Assembly (NCBI GenBank): GCA_963556495.2
Contig: OY747705.1
Location: 9,342,501-9,406,500 of the forward strand
Direction of reading: 5' to 3'
Origin: Valencia hispanica
Taxonomy: Eukaryota > Chordata > Actinopteri > Cyprinodontiformes > Valenciidae
Length of the DNA stretch: 64,000 bases
A model generated the notes under the pieces. That model saw nothing but the letters and a program-made list of their open reading frames with translations. It was not told the origin of the DNA and searched no databases. This document shows positions 23,086-34,741 of this stretch, in pieces. Position 1 is the first letter of the stretch. Every line of letters starts with the position of its first letter. A program made the translations under genes and the position numbers.

Positions 23086-24155
23086 TTTTTTTTTTTTTTT
23101 TACATGTGTCCTGTCTGACAGTGTGGCACCCAGAATTGATGTCTGAGTAACAAGTGGAGGCTAACAAATTTACTTTCACAAGTGGAGCATTACGCCTTTT
23201 ACTATAATACTACACTTGATATATTTATGTAGGAAATCTTTTAATAGGAATTGCTGTGGGTTTATTTCAATTTGTATGAACAAAGAGACGGAAAAAGAGG
23301 GGGAAGAAGAAACAAGAGGAAGAGAGGTGGGACAAAAAGTTAAAAGGGAAAGAGGGAATTGAATTAAGAAGAAAAGAAGGGAAATAAATAAAATACAAGC
23401 AGTCTGCTTACCTGGATGATGGCAGAGAGAGGGAAAAAAAATGATAAAACAAACCAAACAAACTGTTACGGCCACCTGTTTTTACTGGGGCCTTGTTGTA
23501 TTTTGCTAACCATATTTGTGTGTCCTCTGCATGTCGAGCCCCGCCTGCTTCCCCTGCAGACCCTGTTTCTTACTCCTCCTCCTGCAGGCAATAATGACCA
23601 GCTGCAGGTCATTAAGCAGTCGGGGAGCAGCTTGCCACTGTGCTGTCCCCCCCCCCCACAGCCCACTTTGATTTTGTTAGAGGTTTAGATTATTTTGGGC
23701 TGTACTCTTGTTAAGTTGTTTGTGTTATCTTTTAGAGTACTTTGAGTTTAGATACACTTTGCTTCATTTTAGTTAGGTTCATTGTTAGTGTTTTCCCCTG
23801 TATTTTATTTAAGGCTTCCCTTAGCCTGTGTTTTGGGGTACACATTTTGTTTTGAAACTTTTAGTAATTTAGCTTCTTAGACCATTTCTGGTCGGTGTGT
23901 ATTGTTTTTGCTGCTTTATTCTGATTAAACTCTCTTGTTCCTCCATTTTAACACCTGACTTCAGGGTTTATGTTACATTCCCCTTCCCTAGCTGAGCCGG
24001 GTCGTAACACAAACAAACAGGAATTGAGAACTACACAGCAACAACCCAGAAATCGATATATAAATAGAACAGCATCACTAAAAAGCATATGGTCTCCATT
24101 ATTACAAGATGTATTAATGGCAACCTCATCGGTAAATACCTGAATCCAAACACCC
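23086..24155 (-). mobile_element. 5'-truncated LINE, family A, copy 1 (minus)
   Basis: The element begins with a poly-T run at 23086-23101, the poly-A tail on the minus strand. It continues with the family A 3' sequence shared with 34742-36186 and with 43580-44009 (landmarks: GTCCTGTCTGACAGTGTGG, TTTACTTTCACAAGTGGAGC, CTTGATATAT, then a purine-rich GAGACGGAAAAAG tract). It is split at 23464-24009 by a solo LTR. No reverse-transcriptase frame remains, so the LINE clade is not identified. Confidence 0.65.
23464..24009. mobile_element. Solo LTR of an LTR retrotransposon
   Basis: The 546-bp sequence begins TGTTACGGCC and ends GGGTCGTAACA, giving a TG...CA structure with 7-bp inverted ends (TGTTACG/CGTAACA). 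It is flanked on both sides by CAAAC (23459-23463 and 24010-24014), a clean 5-bp target duplication inside the purine-rich part of LINE family A. GATTAAACTC near 23923 is a possible variant poly(A) signal. No internal coding region remains, so it probably arose by LTR-LTR recombination. Confidence 0.8.
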
Positions 24156-24929
24156 TAACTATTCTTTCTATCAGCATGGAGAAGGAACACTTGAAATATA
24201 TTGCAATCAAAAGTCTTCTTTGAGTAAACAGAATATGATGAAAGTGTTTTAGGATTGGGACAAGTGTCCTCTTTTAGGGAAATCAAAATATAGTCACCCT
24301 ATATTGGTGCGTTCACGGGAAAAATATGATCTTGATATGATTACGAAACATATATTAAGGAAATGTTGGTTTTATTTCTGGTTTCACATAAATAAAAGAC
24401 AGGACATATATTTGTTTGGATGCTTCAATGAATGGAAACTGCTTGGATTTAAAAGTAGAAAGTAGCCATGGATGAAATCAGAAAAAAAAAAAACGTAAAT
24501 GGGGGGAATAAAATGCAACAAAAATAATTGTTTATAATCGAGTCGTGGCACCCGAATCATAATCGAATCGAATTGTGAGGCACCCATGATGGCACACCCC
24601 TACTGAATACTAAGGACATATATTCATTTTATAGTTAAAGGAAGTAAAAATGATCAATATTCTGGAATCTATCACATATAATCCTCCAAAACAGTAAAGG
24701 TTTAGTCTGATTTAATGTCAGGAAGAGACTAATAAGATGTGTCTTATGTGTCTTTTTATACTATATTTTTCTGGTTTTAATAGGTGTTATAGTTTTACTC
24801 TGTTTTGATTAGTGTTTTAAAATGTATATAATATTTAAGTTACCAGATGCCCTATTAGGGACAGACATTATGATCGAACTTAGCCTACATGTTCAGTGTA
24901 TAGCATTGGATAATACTTAACACTCGTTG
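24156..24929. other. LRRC8C intron, unassigned
   Basis: AT-rich. A short palindromic-looking stretch at about 24535-24600 (CGAATCATAATCGAATCG) resembles the terminal part of other DNA transposons, but no element could be delimited. Confidence 0.35.
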
Positions 24930-25002
24930 CTATAGAAGCAAATAAACAAAACGTGACAATGTGGAAAAAGTCAACAGGTACAAATACTTTTGCAAGGCAC
25001 TG
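24930..25002. mobile_element. Right terminus of a family E (Tc1-like) element
   Basis: 'caaatacttttgcaaggcac' then TG is the reverse complement of the 20354 terminus, and the inner AACGTGACAATGTGG also matches the inverse of that left end. It may close the element opened at 20354. Confidence 0.5.
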
Positions 25003-26061
25003 AATATGCATGGACCCCTGGTTATCTGTGTCGGGTAGTTTATCACTTTAACATGGTTTCCTTGGTGCTGCACTGAATGACAGACACAAGTTAGCATCAG
25101 TAGGCAGAAAGAAGAAATGCCCACGGTGTTTACTTGAAGTACCAGTAACGAAAAACAGATGCTGAACAGCAATGCTAATAGCAGGAAATAGGCACTTTAA
25201 ATGACTGGTAGCAGGCTTTTAGAAGGGAAGGTGGGGGTCTTTGGGGCATTCTGTTTCGCTTTCTAAAAGGCGTATACTCAGGGATGTCTGTGCAACATAA
25301 CATAAAACCAATGCAGAGGATAAAAGACAAAAACAAAACATGAAATGCAGCCCTGCAATGTCAGATAAGATCTGAGATGAGCTGTGAAATCCACAGACTA
25401 TTTTTGTGTTTCTACTTCAAACCCTAAATAAATTAGTTAAATGTCACGCAGCGTAATAACAAGTAATTACACAGAGCTGCATGTTGATACAGCTCTGACC
25501 CACAAAGTAAACTTGGCTGCACAAATAATTGTCCACTCCATTTAGAAAGCCTCATACTATATCCAAACATTTGCAGCAGAGGAGGGGGAAACAATGGCTG
25601 CTTACGATCAGACAAATATCCTGTTAGGAGGTTTTTAAATCAAACATTTTGGTCTTAGTTCCAAGATTTCCACGACAGGGTGACTAACAGCAGCCAAGAA
25701 ATGTCTCCCCATTCCAAACAGCGAGAAGTCAAGGGCCTGGCCACAGGGTTTAGGAATCCTCTGTTTACTAAAAGGGGCAGGGTGGGGAAATGTTTCCACA
25801 GCTAAACTCCTGATGGGCTCAACGCTTCCCTTGCTGTACACGGGCCAGGCGGGGAGAGAACACAAGCAGTGTTTTTGAGCTGGTGCCAGAGAAGAGGACG
25901 GAGCAGCGACGTTCCAATACGGGGAGCCTATAGGCGTTTACCTGGGAATTCATTCATTCTAGCTGGAATGGAAGGAAAAGGAACAGAAAGTGCTCCAACT
26001 TGTCACTCATGAGATGCTCTATACCTTTAGACTGAGACAATATAAATATATATTCACTGAC
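25003..26061. other. LRRC8C intron next to the first coding exon
   Basis: No exon or repeat recognised. The intron's 5' splice site (CTGCAG/GTCAGTGAA on the minus strand) is at its right edge. Confidence 0.5.
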
Positions 26062-26207
26062 CTGCAGAGTGCATCCAAACACACCGATCATAAGCATGAC
26101 GACAGACAGGTACTCCGTGAACACGTCCCACCATGGCTTCAGGACTCTGAACGCTGGCTGCTGTTCAGAGAACTGACGGAATTCCATCACAGGAATCATG
26201 ATGCCTG
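26062..26207 (-). CDS. lrrc8c: LRRC8C, first coding exon (residues 1-46)
   Basis: The minus-strand ATG at 26199 opens [20 protein letters not shown], the LRRC8C N terminus, and continues [10 protein letters not shown] and TM1 to residue 46 (FGCTLQ). The exon ends at 26062 in a phase-0 donor CTGCAG/GTCAGT and joins exactly to VMQDK in the large exon. Eight untranslated bases (CAGGCATC) precede the ATG after a minus-strand acceptor TGTTTTCTGTCAG, so the leader is spliced. Reading past the donor gives an unspliced stub of 81 residues that is not a real protein. Confidence 0.96.
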
Positions 26208-26596
26208 CTGACAGAAAACAAAGGATGTTTCAACCTGCGTACTTTTTAACGGAAGTTGTTGATTGAGGGCAAAATAGTGGCATCATTTGATTGCTTCAAT
26301 AGCTCGCAGCCTCCCTTTAGGTCAATCAAAATCAGTTTTCATTTTTTCTGCCTGAACTGAACTTTGTAAGAGATGAACTGTTTATTTAAAGTTGGGATTA
26401 AAATCAGATGTTTTAGCCCAAAACCTTATATACTCATATTCAGTTAAGTAGAATCTGCATTCTGATGAGGCTGCTTTGTCAGATTGAAAGTCCCTTGTAA
26501 AAAATAACCTTTAGGCAGGTATTAAACAGACTTTCCATTAAACCCACGTTTCGAAGTTTAACATGTTTTTTTGGTGTGATATAATATTCTACTCAT

Positions 26597-26978
26597 GGCT
26601 GCACAGTGGTGCAGTTTGTATCACTGTTGTCTTGCAAGCAAGAAGGTCCTGGGTTTGAATCCCCGCCTGGGGTCTTTCTGCATGGAGTTTGCATGTTCTC
26701 CCTGTGCATGCGTGGGTTCCCTCCGGGTACTCCAGCTTCCTCCCACAGTCTAAAAAGATGACTGTTAGGTTAACTGGTCTCTCTAAATTGCCATTAGATA
26801 TGAGTGTGTGTGTGTGTGCATGGTTGTTTGTCCTGTGTGTCTCTATGTTGCCCTGCGATGGACTGGTGACCTGTCCAGGGTGTACCCCCGCCTCTTGCCC
26901 GATGATTGCTGGAGATAGGCACCAGCCACCCCGCGACCATGCAGAGGATAGACTGGTATAGATATTGGATGGATGGAT
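26597..26978 (+). repeat. tRNA-derived SINE, full-length copy
   Basis: The head GGCTGCACAGTGGTGCAG leads into the B-box region GGGTTTGAATCCCC, the conserved body with a (GT)n stretch at about 26805-26818, the block GCCCTGCGATGGACTGGTGA, and a GGATGGATGGAT tail. It lies in the first intron of LRRC8C, antisense to the gene. Confidence 0.8.
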
Positions 26979-27780
26979 AATATAAATTGTGTTATACTTT
27001 CCCTCATTTCCTAAATCCCCTTCCGTGGCCACTCCAATGAGAACTTACAGGAGGTATCCTCACTGTTGCAGCTTACATGCATGTCCTCTGGAAAGAACAG
27101 CAATGTATCAAGCTGTGGACCTCACTACTCATGTTAGCAGATGTGCAAAAGAAAAATGGGAATTACTGCTGACCTTAAAATAGCAGCTAGTCATACTCAT
27201 TAGGATGTAAAAGGTTACGAAATCCTAGTCCACTCCCCTAATAGTGGCGACGAACCAAAAATCCCTTTAAGAGGAAGGCATGTAACAGTTGGCGAGATCA
27301 CAAAAGAATGCTCATGTTTACAGATCCACTGTCCCATCAAGGTCCTGAGCGTAATCCAAAAGAAATGCTGTGGAAAGACTTTGAGAAATCCTAACCATAC
27401 TCTTCAGTAGGATATTCTGCACCACCAAGGGCTCAGCTGGCATTTTTTACTGGATGTCACAAGAGATTCTTCAAGAAAGAGTTCATACTATAGGATGCTT
27501 TTCAAGACATTAACACAGTAATACAGTGTTTTTACACAGCAAGATACAGAGAATTTAGTTCAAGGCACTAATATGCTACACTTGGAGCCTCACAGACCTA
27601 CTAGATCTTAGTTGTAGTCAAGATATAACAGCTGCTGGTGTTGGAATGTAGAATTTACTTTTATTTCCTTTACCTCAGTAGCAAACAAAGACAAAAAAGA
27701 AGTATCAGCTTTATTAACCAAGATTGTGTCCACAAAGAGAGAATTTGACTTCAGTTTCAAGTGCTCACAGCGTATAGACA
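26979..27780. other. LRRC8C first intron, unassigned
   Basis: No clear exon or family. The stretch at about 27285-27500 has a faint Tc1-like reading ('TDPLSHQGPERNPKEMLWK...') suggesting an old transposase fragment. This is too weak to annotate separately. Confidence 0.35.
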
Positions 27781-29250
27781 TTAAGGGTGTACTCACACCA
27801 GGAAGGTCCGTTAATTCACTTTCTTTAGTCTGGACCAAATGTTTTTGGGGGAGGGTTTATGTTTTGTTTTGCTGCGATTTCTATTCACACTGCGACAAAA
27901 TGCAAAAAGACCAGAGTTTCTCAACAAAAAGAGGTGTGCTGAGGTCTTTCAGCCATTGGACAGCTAAACGTGTAGGCAGGGTAAAACCAGGAAGCCATGT
28001 GAAAATAGGTCAACATAAACAATGGAGAGTGCAGTTCTTACTGTCTTTCTGACGTTATGGTTAATACACAGGGGCCGCATTGACCGAATATTTTCTGTGT
28101 TTGAGTGTTTTTAAAGGGTGATGGAAAAATGTTTAGGGCCACGGTCATTTTGACAGATTAGTATTCAAACCTCTGACCACCTGGTGCAAATACGCAGACA
28201 TTTTCAACTTTAGGCACGGAGTTCAGGTAACTAAATCAATCAAAAAAAGATATCGATGAGAGCATCTGAGTATCATCTCAGACCTGAACACAGTACTCAA
28301 TGCATCTTGCTAACCAGGAGCTGACAACGCGTTGAAGGGCTACTGAGGCTTTGGAGCGCATCTGTGGCTGCATCAGACACAGAGTGGCGGTGACAGATCG
28401 CTGCAGTTTAACTACTAATGCAAAAAGAGCACATCCAGGGGGATGTTCAGAGAGTTTTGCCGTATTCTGATAAATTCAGTTGGAGAAATGCTTCCTGATT
28501 TCAAAATGGAGGCTGAAGTGCCACTTCAGCCTCCATTACAGACAGGAGGAGCAGTTCAGCTCCTTGCGATGCGTTCAGGCCACACACCAGGTGAAATGTT
28601 CATAATATATGTAGTTTATTAATCTGCTCGATGTGTGATGGCACGATGTGGATTCTCTGATCAGTTTGTTAAGATTTAATATCAACTGAAATGAATGATA
28701 ACAAACTGATATATGTTGTTATCATCTAATAAAATGACGAAGAAAATTGATTATGACCAGATTTTTTTGACCTCGTCAGTCAAAATGATAGACGACAAAA
28801 GATTGTAGCGCGACCTCTGATACGGCTATAGATCTTAACAGAAATGTTTGAGACCGTTTGATGCAACATGATGTGCACAATAGGATGCAGATAGATGGAT
28901 TGTGTAGAACTAGCATAACATTATGAATATGAATAGAATATGAATAGACTGTATTGTTGTCGCATGTTAAGGCAGCACTTCTCAAAATGCACCACAAAGA
29001 CGGGTGCCTGCCAAGACTATAAAGGTAGGGTTTTTTTGTTTACTGGATGGGATAAAGTTTGGTTGCTTTCACACCTGATGTGCTCCGCACCAAGCTTTCG
29101 TTTGGAACTGCTCCGAGACCACCTCTTCAGTTGGGTCTGGGCTCACTTGTTTGGTGGGCACCAGAGTTCGCTGGGTTGTATTCACACCGGCCCAAAAGGT
29201 CCAAAGGACCAAGAGAGGAAAATCTTTTGAGTTTGTTTTAAGCGAACTAA
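27781..29250. mobile_element. Possible decayed DNA transposon
   Basis: The ends share a style known from fish DNA transposons: TACTCACACCAGGAAGGTCCG at the left, then TTCACACTGCGACAAAATG; and GGTTGCTTTCACACCTGATG then TTCACACCGGCCCAAAAGGTCC towards the right. Exact termini, target duplication and transposase were not found. This could equally be two unrelated fragments. Confidence 0.3.
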
Positions 29251-29399
29251 ATGAGGCTCGTCCGCCCTAAGTATTTAGTAACTTTAAAGGAAACACAATA
29301 AAGGATAACAGGAGTGGTATGTATGTGTGTGTATGTAGATCAATTTCTTTCTAATATAAGGGAAAAGAAAAAAACTAAAAGAAGATTGAGACAGTGAAG

Positions 29400-30370
29400 T
29401 ATGCCTTATTAGCTTAACAGCAGAGTAGCTGACTACTTAGGCTGTGTGGTGTTCATCAGAGCAAATAGCGCTCTGTAGCACCGACCTGAGGCTAAAAGTC
29501 TAAACAGTTTTTAATCCAGGATGTGTGGGGTCAGCAGAGATGTTAGCTGTCCTTTTCTCACCCTGGAATTGGACAAGTCCTGAATGGAGGGAAGGTCAGC
29601 CCTGATGGTCCTACCTACAGACCTAATTGGATGTTGCAGTCCGGACCTGTCCTGTTTTGTGGCTGAGCCCGTGTAGAAGATCACCAGCAGCACCTGTAGA
29701 AGGTTGCATTTCTTGAGTTCCCACTGGGAGTACAGTCTCTAAAGGGCTTTGTTCTGAACAGACTCTAAGTGTGAAGACTATCTCAGTTGCCCGAGAAAAG
29801 GGTGGCTCCTAGGAACTGGAAGTGATCTACATTAGACAGTGTTGTTATAAGATGGTGAGGGGAGGCAGTGTGTGTGTGTGTTTGGGGGAGTCCACAGTCT
29901 TGAGTGGGTTAGGTTCCAGGTGGTTATGACAGCACTAGAGGACCAGCCAATCCACCTCCTGTCTCTATGCAGATTCACCACTGTCCATGATCAGACCAAT
30001 GACAGTGGGCCTGTGATGTCCTTCGGATGCTTCAACACACGTCGCTTGAAGACATTTACGACCACAGAGGTTAGGGTAACAGGTCTGTAGTAATTTCTTC
30101 CTCTTATCGTGCATTTCATGGGGACTAGGATGATTGCGGAGCACTTGAAGCCGTTGGGAAAGCTCAAGCAGCTCCAGAGGAAGGTGGAGTTCTGAGAGAA
30201 GATGGGGCGCCACTTGGTCAGCTCTGGCAGAAGGGAGAAACACCATAAGGTCCCAGCGCCATCCTGCACTTTTAATGCCGAAATAGTCAATTTACATCTT
30301 CCTCAGCAATCTTTAGTGCAGGCAGGTGTCAGAGAGAACGAGACGGGGTTGTAGAGCTGTTGGTGGAGGG
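29400..30370. repeat. Degenerate LINE-like dispersed repeat
   Basis: Long GC-balanced sequence with phrases I associate with fish LINE interiors on the antisense strand, for example 'aggtctgtagtaatttcttc' and 'actaggatgattgcggagca' then CTTGAAGC. Frames are broken and no domain can be named. A (GT)n run sits at about 29869-29882. The right end abuts the tandem duplication. Confidence 0.4.
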
Positions 30371-30376
30371 TGCAGG

Positions 30377-31698
30377 TCGTCCTTTTTGAGGGAGTGGGGT
30401 GTGGGTGAATGGATTTGAAGTATGAATGACTGCTAAAGCAATGATTAGGCATAGGCCACTTGGCAGCATCCACTGATACAACGGTTTTAAAAATCTATGA
30501 TTTTGTTCCATCATACTGTTCCAGTGGTTCAAATATCCTCTTATTAAGACGCAGCATGCAGTGTGGAGCTCAGAGCGTGCAGCTGCACACTGCCAGACAG
30601 CTGACTGAAGAAGCCTTGTAAACTTCTCCCATAAGCTCGGATCACACTGTGTGATTTCGGCCACCCTAGACTTTTTCTTTCATCGTGAAAAGAATGGTGA
30701 TGAAAAACAGTGTGCGTTTGTGTGATTCACAGCTCACTGGCCTTGCAGTATGACAGCTAATTTAGTGTTTGTACGACCAGAACCAGCCCTCAGCAGTCTT
30801 CAGGCAGTGTCAGAAATTCTACAACCCTGGTCTGCTATTGAGCAATGAAAATGCACCCTGGGAGTGAGAGCGAGACGTCGTGCTGTTTGACCCACTGAAA
30901 TCTTGGGACGTTCAGTGCGACACACCTATAGAGCTTGGTGGGGGTCGCACTGTTTGGCATGAGGCAAGCCTTTTGAGACGGTCGAAAAACACACAGTGTG
31001 GACCGGTCTTTAGTTAGAAGTAAGACACACACACACATATTACTAACTCTTTACCAGATCCTTTTTGGGGTAAATTTTCACCCTGTTTATTAGTTTTTAC
31101 CAGGGTAAATGCAGTTAGATGGCAAGGATGCAATAATGCACCAGAAAACAATCACAGTTCCTAGAAAAGTTATCTCTTGTGCAGACGTGCCTTGAAGGAA
31201 TGCCACTTATCAGTTCTTAAAGTAACACAGCTCTGAAACTACTGTTGGGAGACTACCAGAGGTGAGTCTGTAAAGCAGATCATTACAATTGGGACTCTGT
31301 CCCAATTGTAATGATCAATATGTTACAGAGGACTCCTGGTATTTGATGGGGTTAGGGACCACAGTCGCCCAAAAACAGCTAAAATCTGCAAATACTTGAG
31401 ACCACCTCTAAAACCACTTAAAAGTGCCTATTTTAATAGTTCATACACCAACTACACCTTAACATGCAATACTACGCACAGTGGAAACTGTCTTAGCGCT
31501 ACCGCAGAAGCTAACATCTACAGATTTCTTTATCTCAGCTCTTGGAGGTACAGGCAATTGACAGCAAGAAAAAATAAATGTGACCACTGGATTATCTGCT
31601 TTGCAAATGCCAGCTAATAGTGTGTCAAGTGGCATTGGACCCAGTTATTCGAGCTTCCCAAGCTGTATTTCCTTTCAAATATTTAAGATATTCTCTAT
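30377..31698. repeat. Tandem duplication, copy 1 (1,322 bp)
   Basis: The whole of 30377-31698 is repeated head-to-tail at 31699-33019, at a constant offset of 1,322 bases. I saw only three base differences (about 99.8% identity): g/c near 30948, g/a near 31466 and g/c near 31555. It contains no recognisable gene. The three open frames seen in it occur again in copy 2 with the same single-residue changes, so they are not evidence of coding. It lies in LRRC8C intron 1. Confidence 0.95.
31278..31316. repeat. Perfect 18-bp inverted repeat (hairpin), copy 1
   Basis: The arms GATCATTACAATTGGGAC and GTCCCAATTGTAATGATC are exact reverse complements around a 3-nt loop (TCT). There is no T-run after it, so it is not a Pol III unit. 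It is duplicated at 32600-32638. Confidence 0.9.
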
Positions 31699-33019
31699 TC
31701 GTCCTTTTTGAGGGAGTGGGGTGTGGGTGAATGGATTTGAAGTATGAATGACTGCTAAAGCAATGATTAGGCATAGGCCACTTGGCAGCATCCACTGATA
31801 CAACGGTTTTAAAAATCTATGATTTTGTTCCATCATACTGTTCCAGTGGTTCAAATATCCTCTTATTAAGACGCAGCATGCAGTGTGGAGCTCAGAGCGT
31901 GCAGCTGCACACTGCCAGACAGCTGACTGAAGAAGCCTTGTAAACTTCTCCCATAAGCTCGGATCACACTGTGTGATTTCGGCCACCCTAGACTTTTTCT
32001 TTCATCGTGAAAAGAATGGTGATGAAAAACAGTGTGCGTTTGTGTGATTCACAGCTCACTGGCCTTGCAGTATGACAGCTAATTTAGTGTTTGTACGACC
32101 AGAACCAGCCCTCAGCAGTCTTCAGGCAGTGTCAGAAATTCTACAACCCTGGTCTGCTATTGAGCAATGAAAATGCACCCTGGGAGTGAGAGCGAGACGT
32201 CGTGCTGTTTGACCCACTGAAATCTTGGGACGTTCAGTGCGACACACCTATAGAGCTTGGTGGGGCTCGCACTGTTTGGCATGAGGCAAGCCTTTTGAGA
32301 CGGTCGAAAAACACACAGTGTGGACCGGTCTTTAGTTAGAAGTAAGACACACACACACATATTACTAACTCTTTACCAGATCCTTTTTGGGGTAAATTTT
32401 CACCCTGTTTATTAGTTTTTACCAGGGTAAATGCAGTTAGATGGCAAGGATGCAATAATGCACCAGAAAACAATCACAGTTCCTAGAAAAGTTATCTCTT
32501 GTGCAGACGTGCCTTGAAGGAATGCCACTTATCAGTTCTTAAAGTAACACAGCTCTGAAACTACTGTTGGGAGACTACCAGAGGTGAGTCTGTAAAGCAG
32601 ATCATTACAATTGGGACTCTGTCCCAATTGTAATGATCAATATGTTACAGAGGACTCCTGGTATTTGATGGGGTTAGGGACCACAGTCGCCCAAAAACAG
32701 CTAAAATCTGCAAATACTTGAGACCACCTCTAAAACCACTTAAAAGTGCCTATTTTAATAGTTCATACACCAACTACACCTTAACATACAATACTACGCA
32801 CAGTGGAAACTGTCTTAGCGCTACCGCAGAAGCTAACATCTACAGATTTCTTTATCTCAGCTCTTGGAGGTACAGCCAATTGACAGCAAGAAAAAATAAA
32901 TGTGACCACTGGATTATCTGCTTTGCAAATGCCAGCTAATAGTGTGTCAAGTGGCATTGGACCCAGTTATTCGAGCTTCCCAAGCTGTATTTCCTTTCAA
33001 ATATTTAAGATATTCTCTA
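31699..33019. repeat. Tandem duplication, copy 2
   Basis: Near-identical second copy of 30377-31698, ending at TTCTCTA (33019), where the two copies' flanks diverge. The junction between copies (ATTCTCTAT/TCGTCC) shows no insert. Confidence 0.95.
32600..32638. repeat. Perfect 18-bp inverted repeat (hairpin), copy 2
   Basis: Identical to the hairpin at 31278-31316, carried along by the tandem duplication. Confidence 0.9.
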
Positions 33020-34633
33020 CTAAGAAAAAAAGAATTAGTGGGTGTTTTGGCGTAAAATTTGGAATTCAGTTCCACCGAAAAATTCCCAAAAGGTGAATCC
33101 ATGAACACTGAATCATGAATAGGCGGGGATCTACATATCATTTTGAAGCAGTAGTAAAAATGGCATAAGTTTCTCACACTAACTCATGTCTACTAATATT
33201 TACATGTTGGCTGTTGAATGAAAATTAGAGATTAAACATTTGGGATTTTAATATCATTCAAGGATTTTTAGAGATTATTATAAATTTAAAGGGGATTATT
33301 TGAAAGATTATACAGTTATTGAAATGTTTGCCCAGATGAAAGATCTGAATTTTTTTCCCAAGAAGAACAACAATGGTGAGAGACCCTTTATTTGTAATTT
33401 CATGTAGGCTTTAAAAAAAGTTTCATTCTTCAATTACATTTACATAAATTGGTGTTTGTACTGTGTAGATGTGTGCTATTTTATGTGGTTCATTTAATAT
33501 TGAATCAGTATTAAATGAATCACATAAAATAGCAATCAATATTATTGATCAAAGTCAGATTGTATGTATCACAGAAGAATCAGTTGATGCTATAAGGTGT
33601 CGAGTTGCTGTGCCCCACCTAACTTATCATACCAGAGACGCCACTGCTTTATACACATGAATATTGCTAATGTAAGTATTTCAAACTCTTTGCCCTTGAT
33701 AATAAATAGATATCCTTCCTGGAGATCTAGTGAAAAGTGCGAGTTATCTCTGTATTCCAACAAACTCACTTATTTCCAAAGTGGCTTTGCACCTGGAACA
33801 CAATAATGGAGAAAATGAACAGAAAGCAGAACTCAACACTTTGCTTGTGTACACACTCTGTGGCCTCAGAAATATTTGTCTCTTTTAAAGGCTGTTAAAA
33901 TTCGACTTTGTTGAGATTATGAGCAAGAACAAGTGGTGCATATCTGATGCTCTCAGCCTCTGGTCACCTTCAGTGAAGTGCTGCGGCTGTACGTATCCTT
34001 TTTCTTCCTGGCAGTGGGTCAGCTGCAGCGTTTTCTAATCTGTAAAGGCCTGAGAAATACACTCTCACTGAGGACTATCATGTAAACATAGTTTACTTAT
34101 ATAGTGCTGTTTAAAAGGCATGCTTTATCTATATGTGTGTGTGCATGTCTGAGAGTCTAAAAGTCAAATAATGAATCATTATTTGACTCCGTTTGATGCA
34201 GCTGCCATTATTCAGACGTTTTGCTGGAACTGTTGGCTTGGCTTTCTAAAAGCACACGGGCTATCTCAGAGGTCTTGCTCTACAGACATCAATTAGCCTT
34301 TCCCTTACAAACCAGTATTGACTCTTCCATCTCAGCAATACAATGACTGCAGGGGCTTAGAACAGCTATTAGGAAAATGTTTACGCTCAACTGTCCACTA
34401 GTGGCTCGCTGTAATGGGTCACGGAAGTCTAACAGTTCCTGCTGCAGATAGCCATGAGGAGGTTTCGCCTGCCAAGGATGCTATCTCACCACAATTACAT
34501 TGATGGGATAGATTTAAAGTTTCATCACGTTATTCAGGTTCATACAAACATCCTCCCAGTGGTTTAACGATGCCAAGCTCCACATAGTGAATAGAAGCAA
34601 TGTGCTCATCAATCCGTCAGAGTGAGCACTAAA
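33020..34633. other. LRRC8C intron with two hairpins
   Basis: No gene. Two inverted repeats stand out: 33475-33533 (25-nt arms with one mismatch, 9-nt loop) and 34163-34187 (12-nt perfect arms GTCAAATAATGA/TCATTATTTGAC, 1-nt loop). The rest is AT-rich and unassigned. Confidence 0.5.
33475..33533. repeat. Long imperfect hairpin
   Basis: The left arm starts GCTATTTTATGTGGTTC and the right arm ends GAATCACATAAAATAGC. They pair over 25 nt with one mismatch around the loop TTGAATCAG. It is miniature-transposon-like, or a candidate small-RNA precursor; no evidence of expression can be read from the sequence. Confidence 0.75.
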
Positions 34634-34741
34634 GTAGAAATGTGTATTGGCAAGAACCTTATGATACAATATGTATCAGAACACAGGGGGGATGATACGG
34701 TATATTGCAATACTATGAGTAAGACTATATTGTGATTTTTT

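Noticed and set aside
25954..26061. Continuation of the LRRC8C first coding exon past residue 46
   Set aside because: It runs through a strong 5' splice site, and the next LRRC8C residues are found after a matching acceptor at 19878.
30329..32360. Paired minus-strand frames starting MAEITQCDPSLWEKF, present twice
   Set aside because: The repetition is due to the tandem duplication. The frames have no family resemblance, and the differences between copies give no sign of coding constraint.
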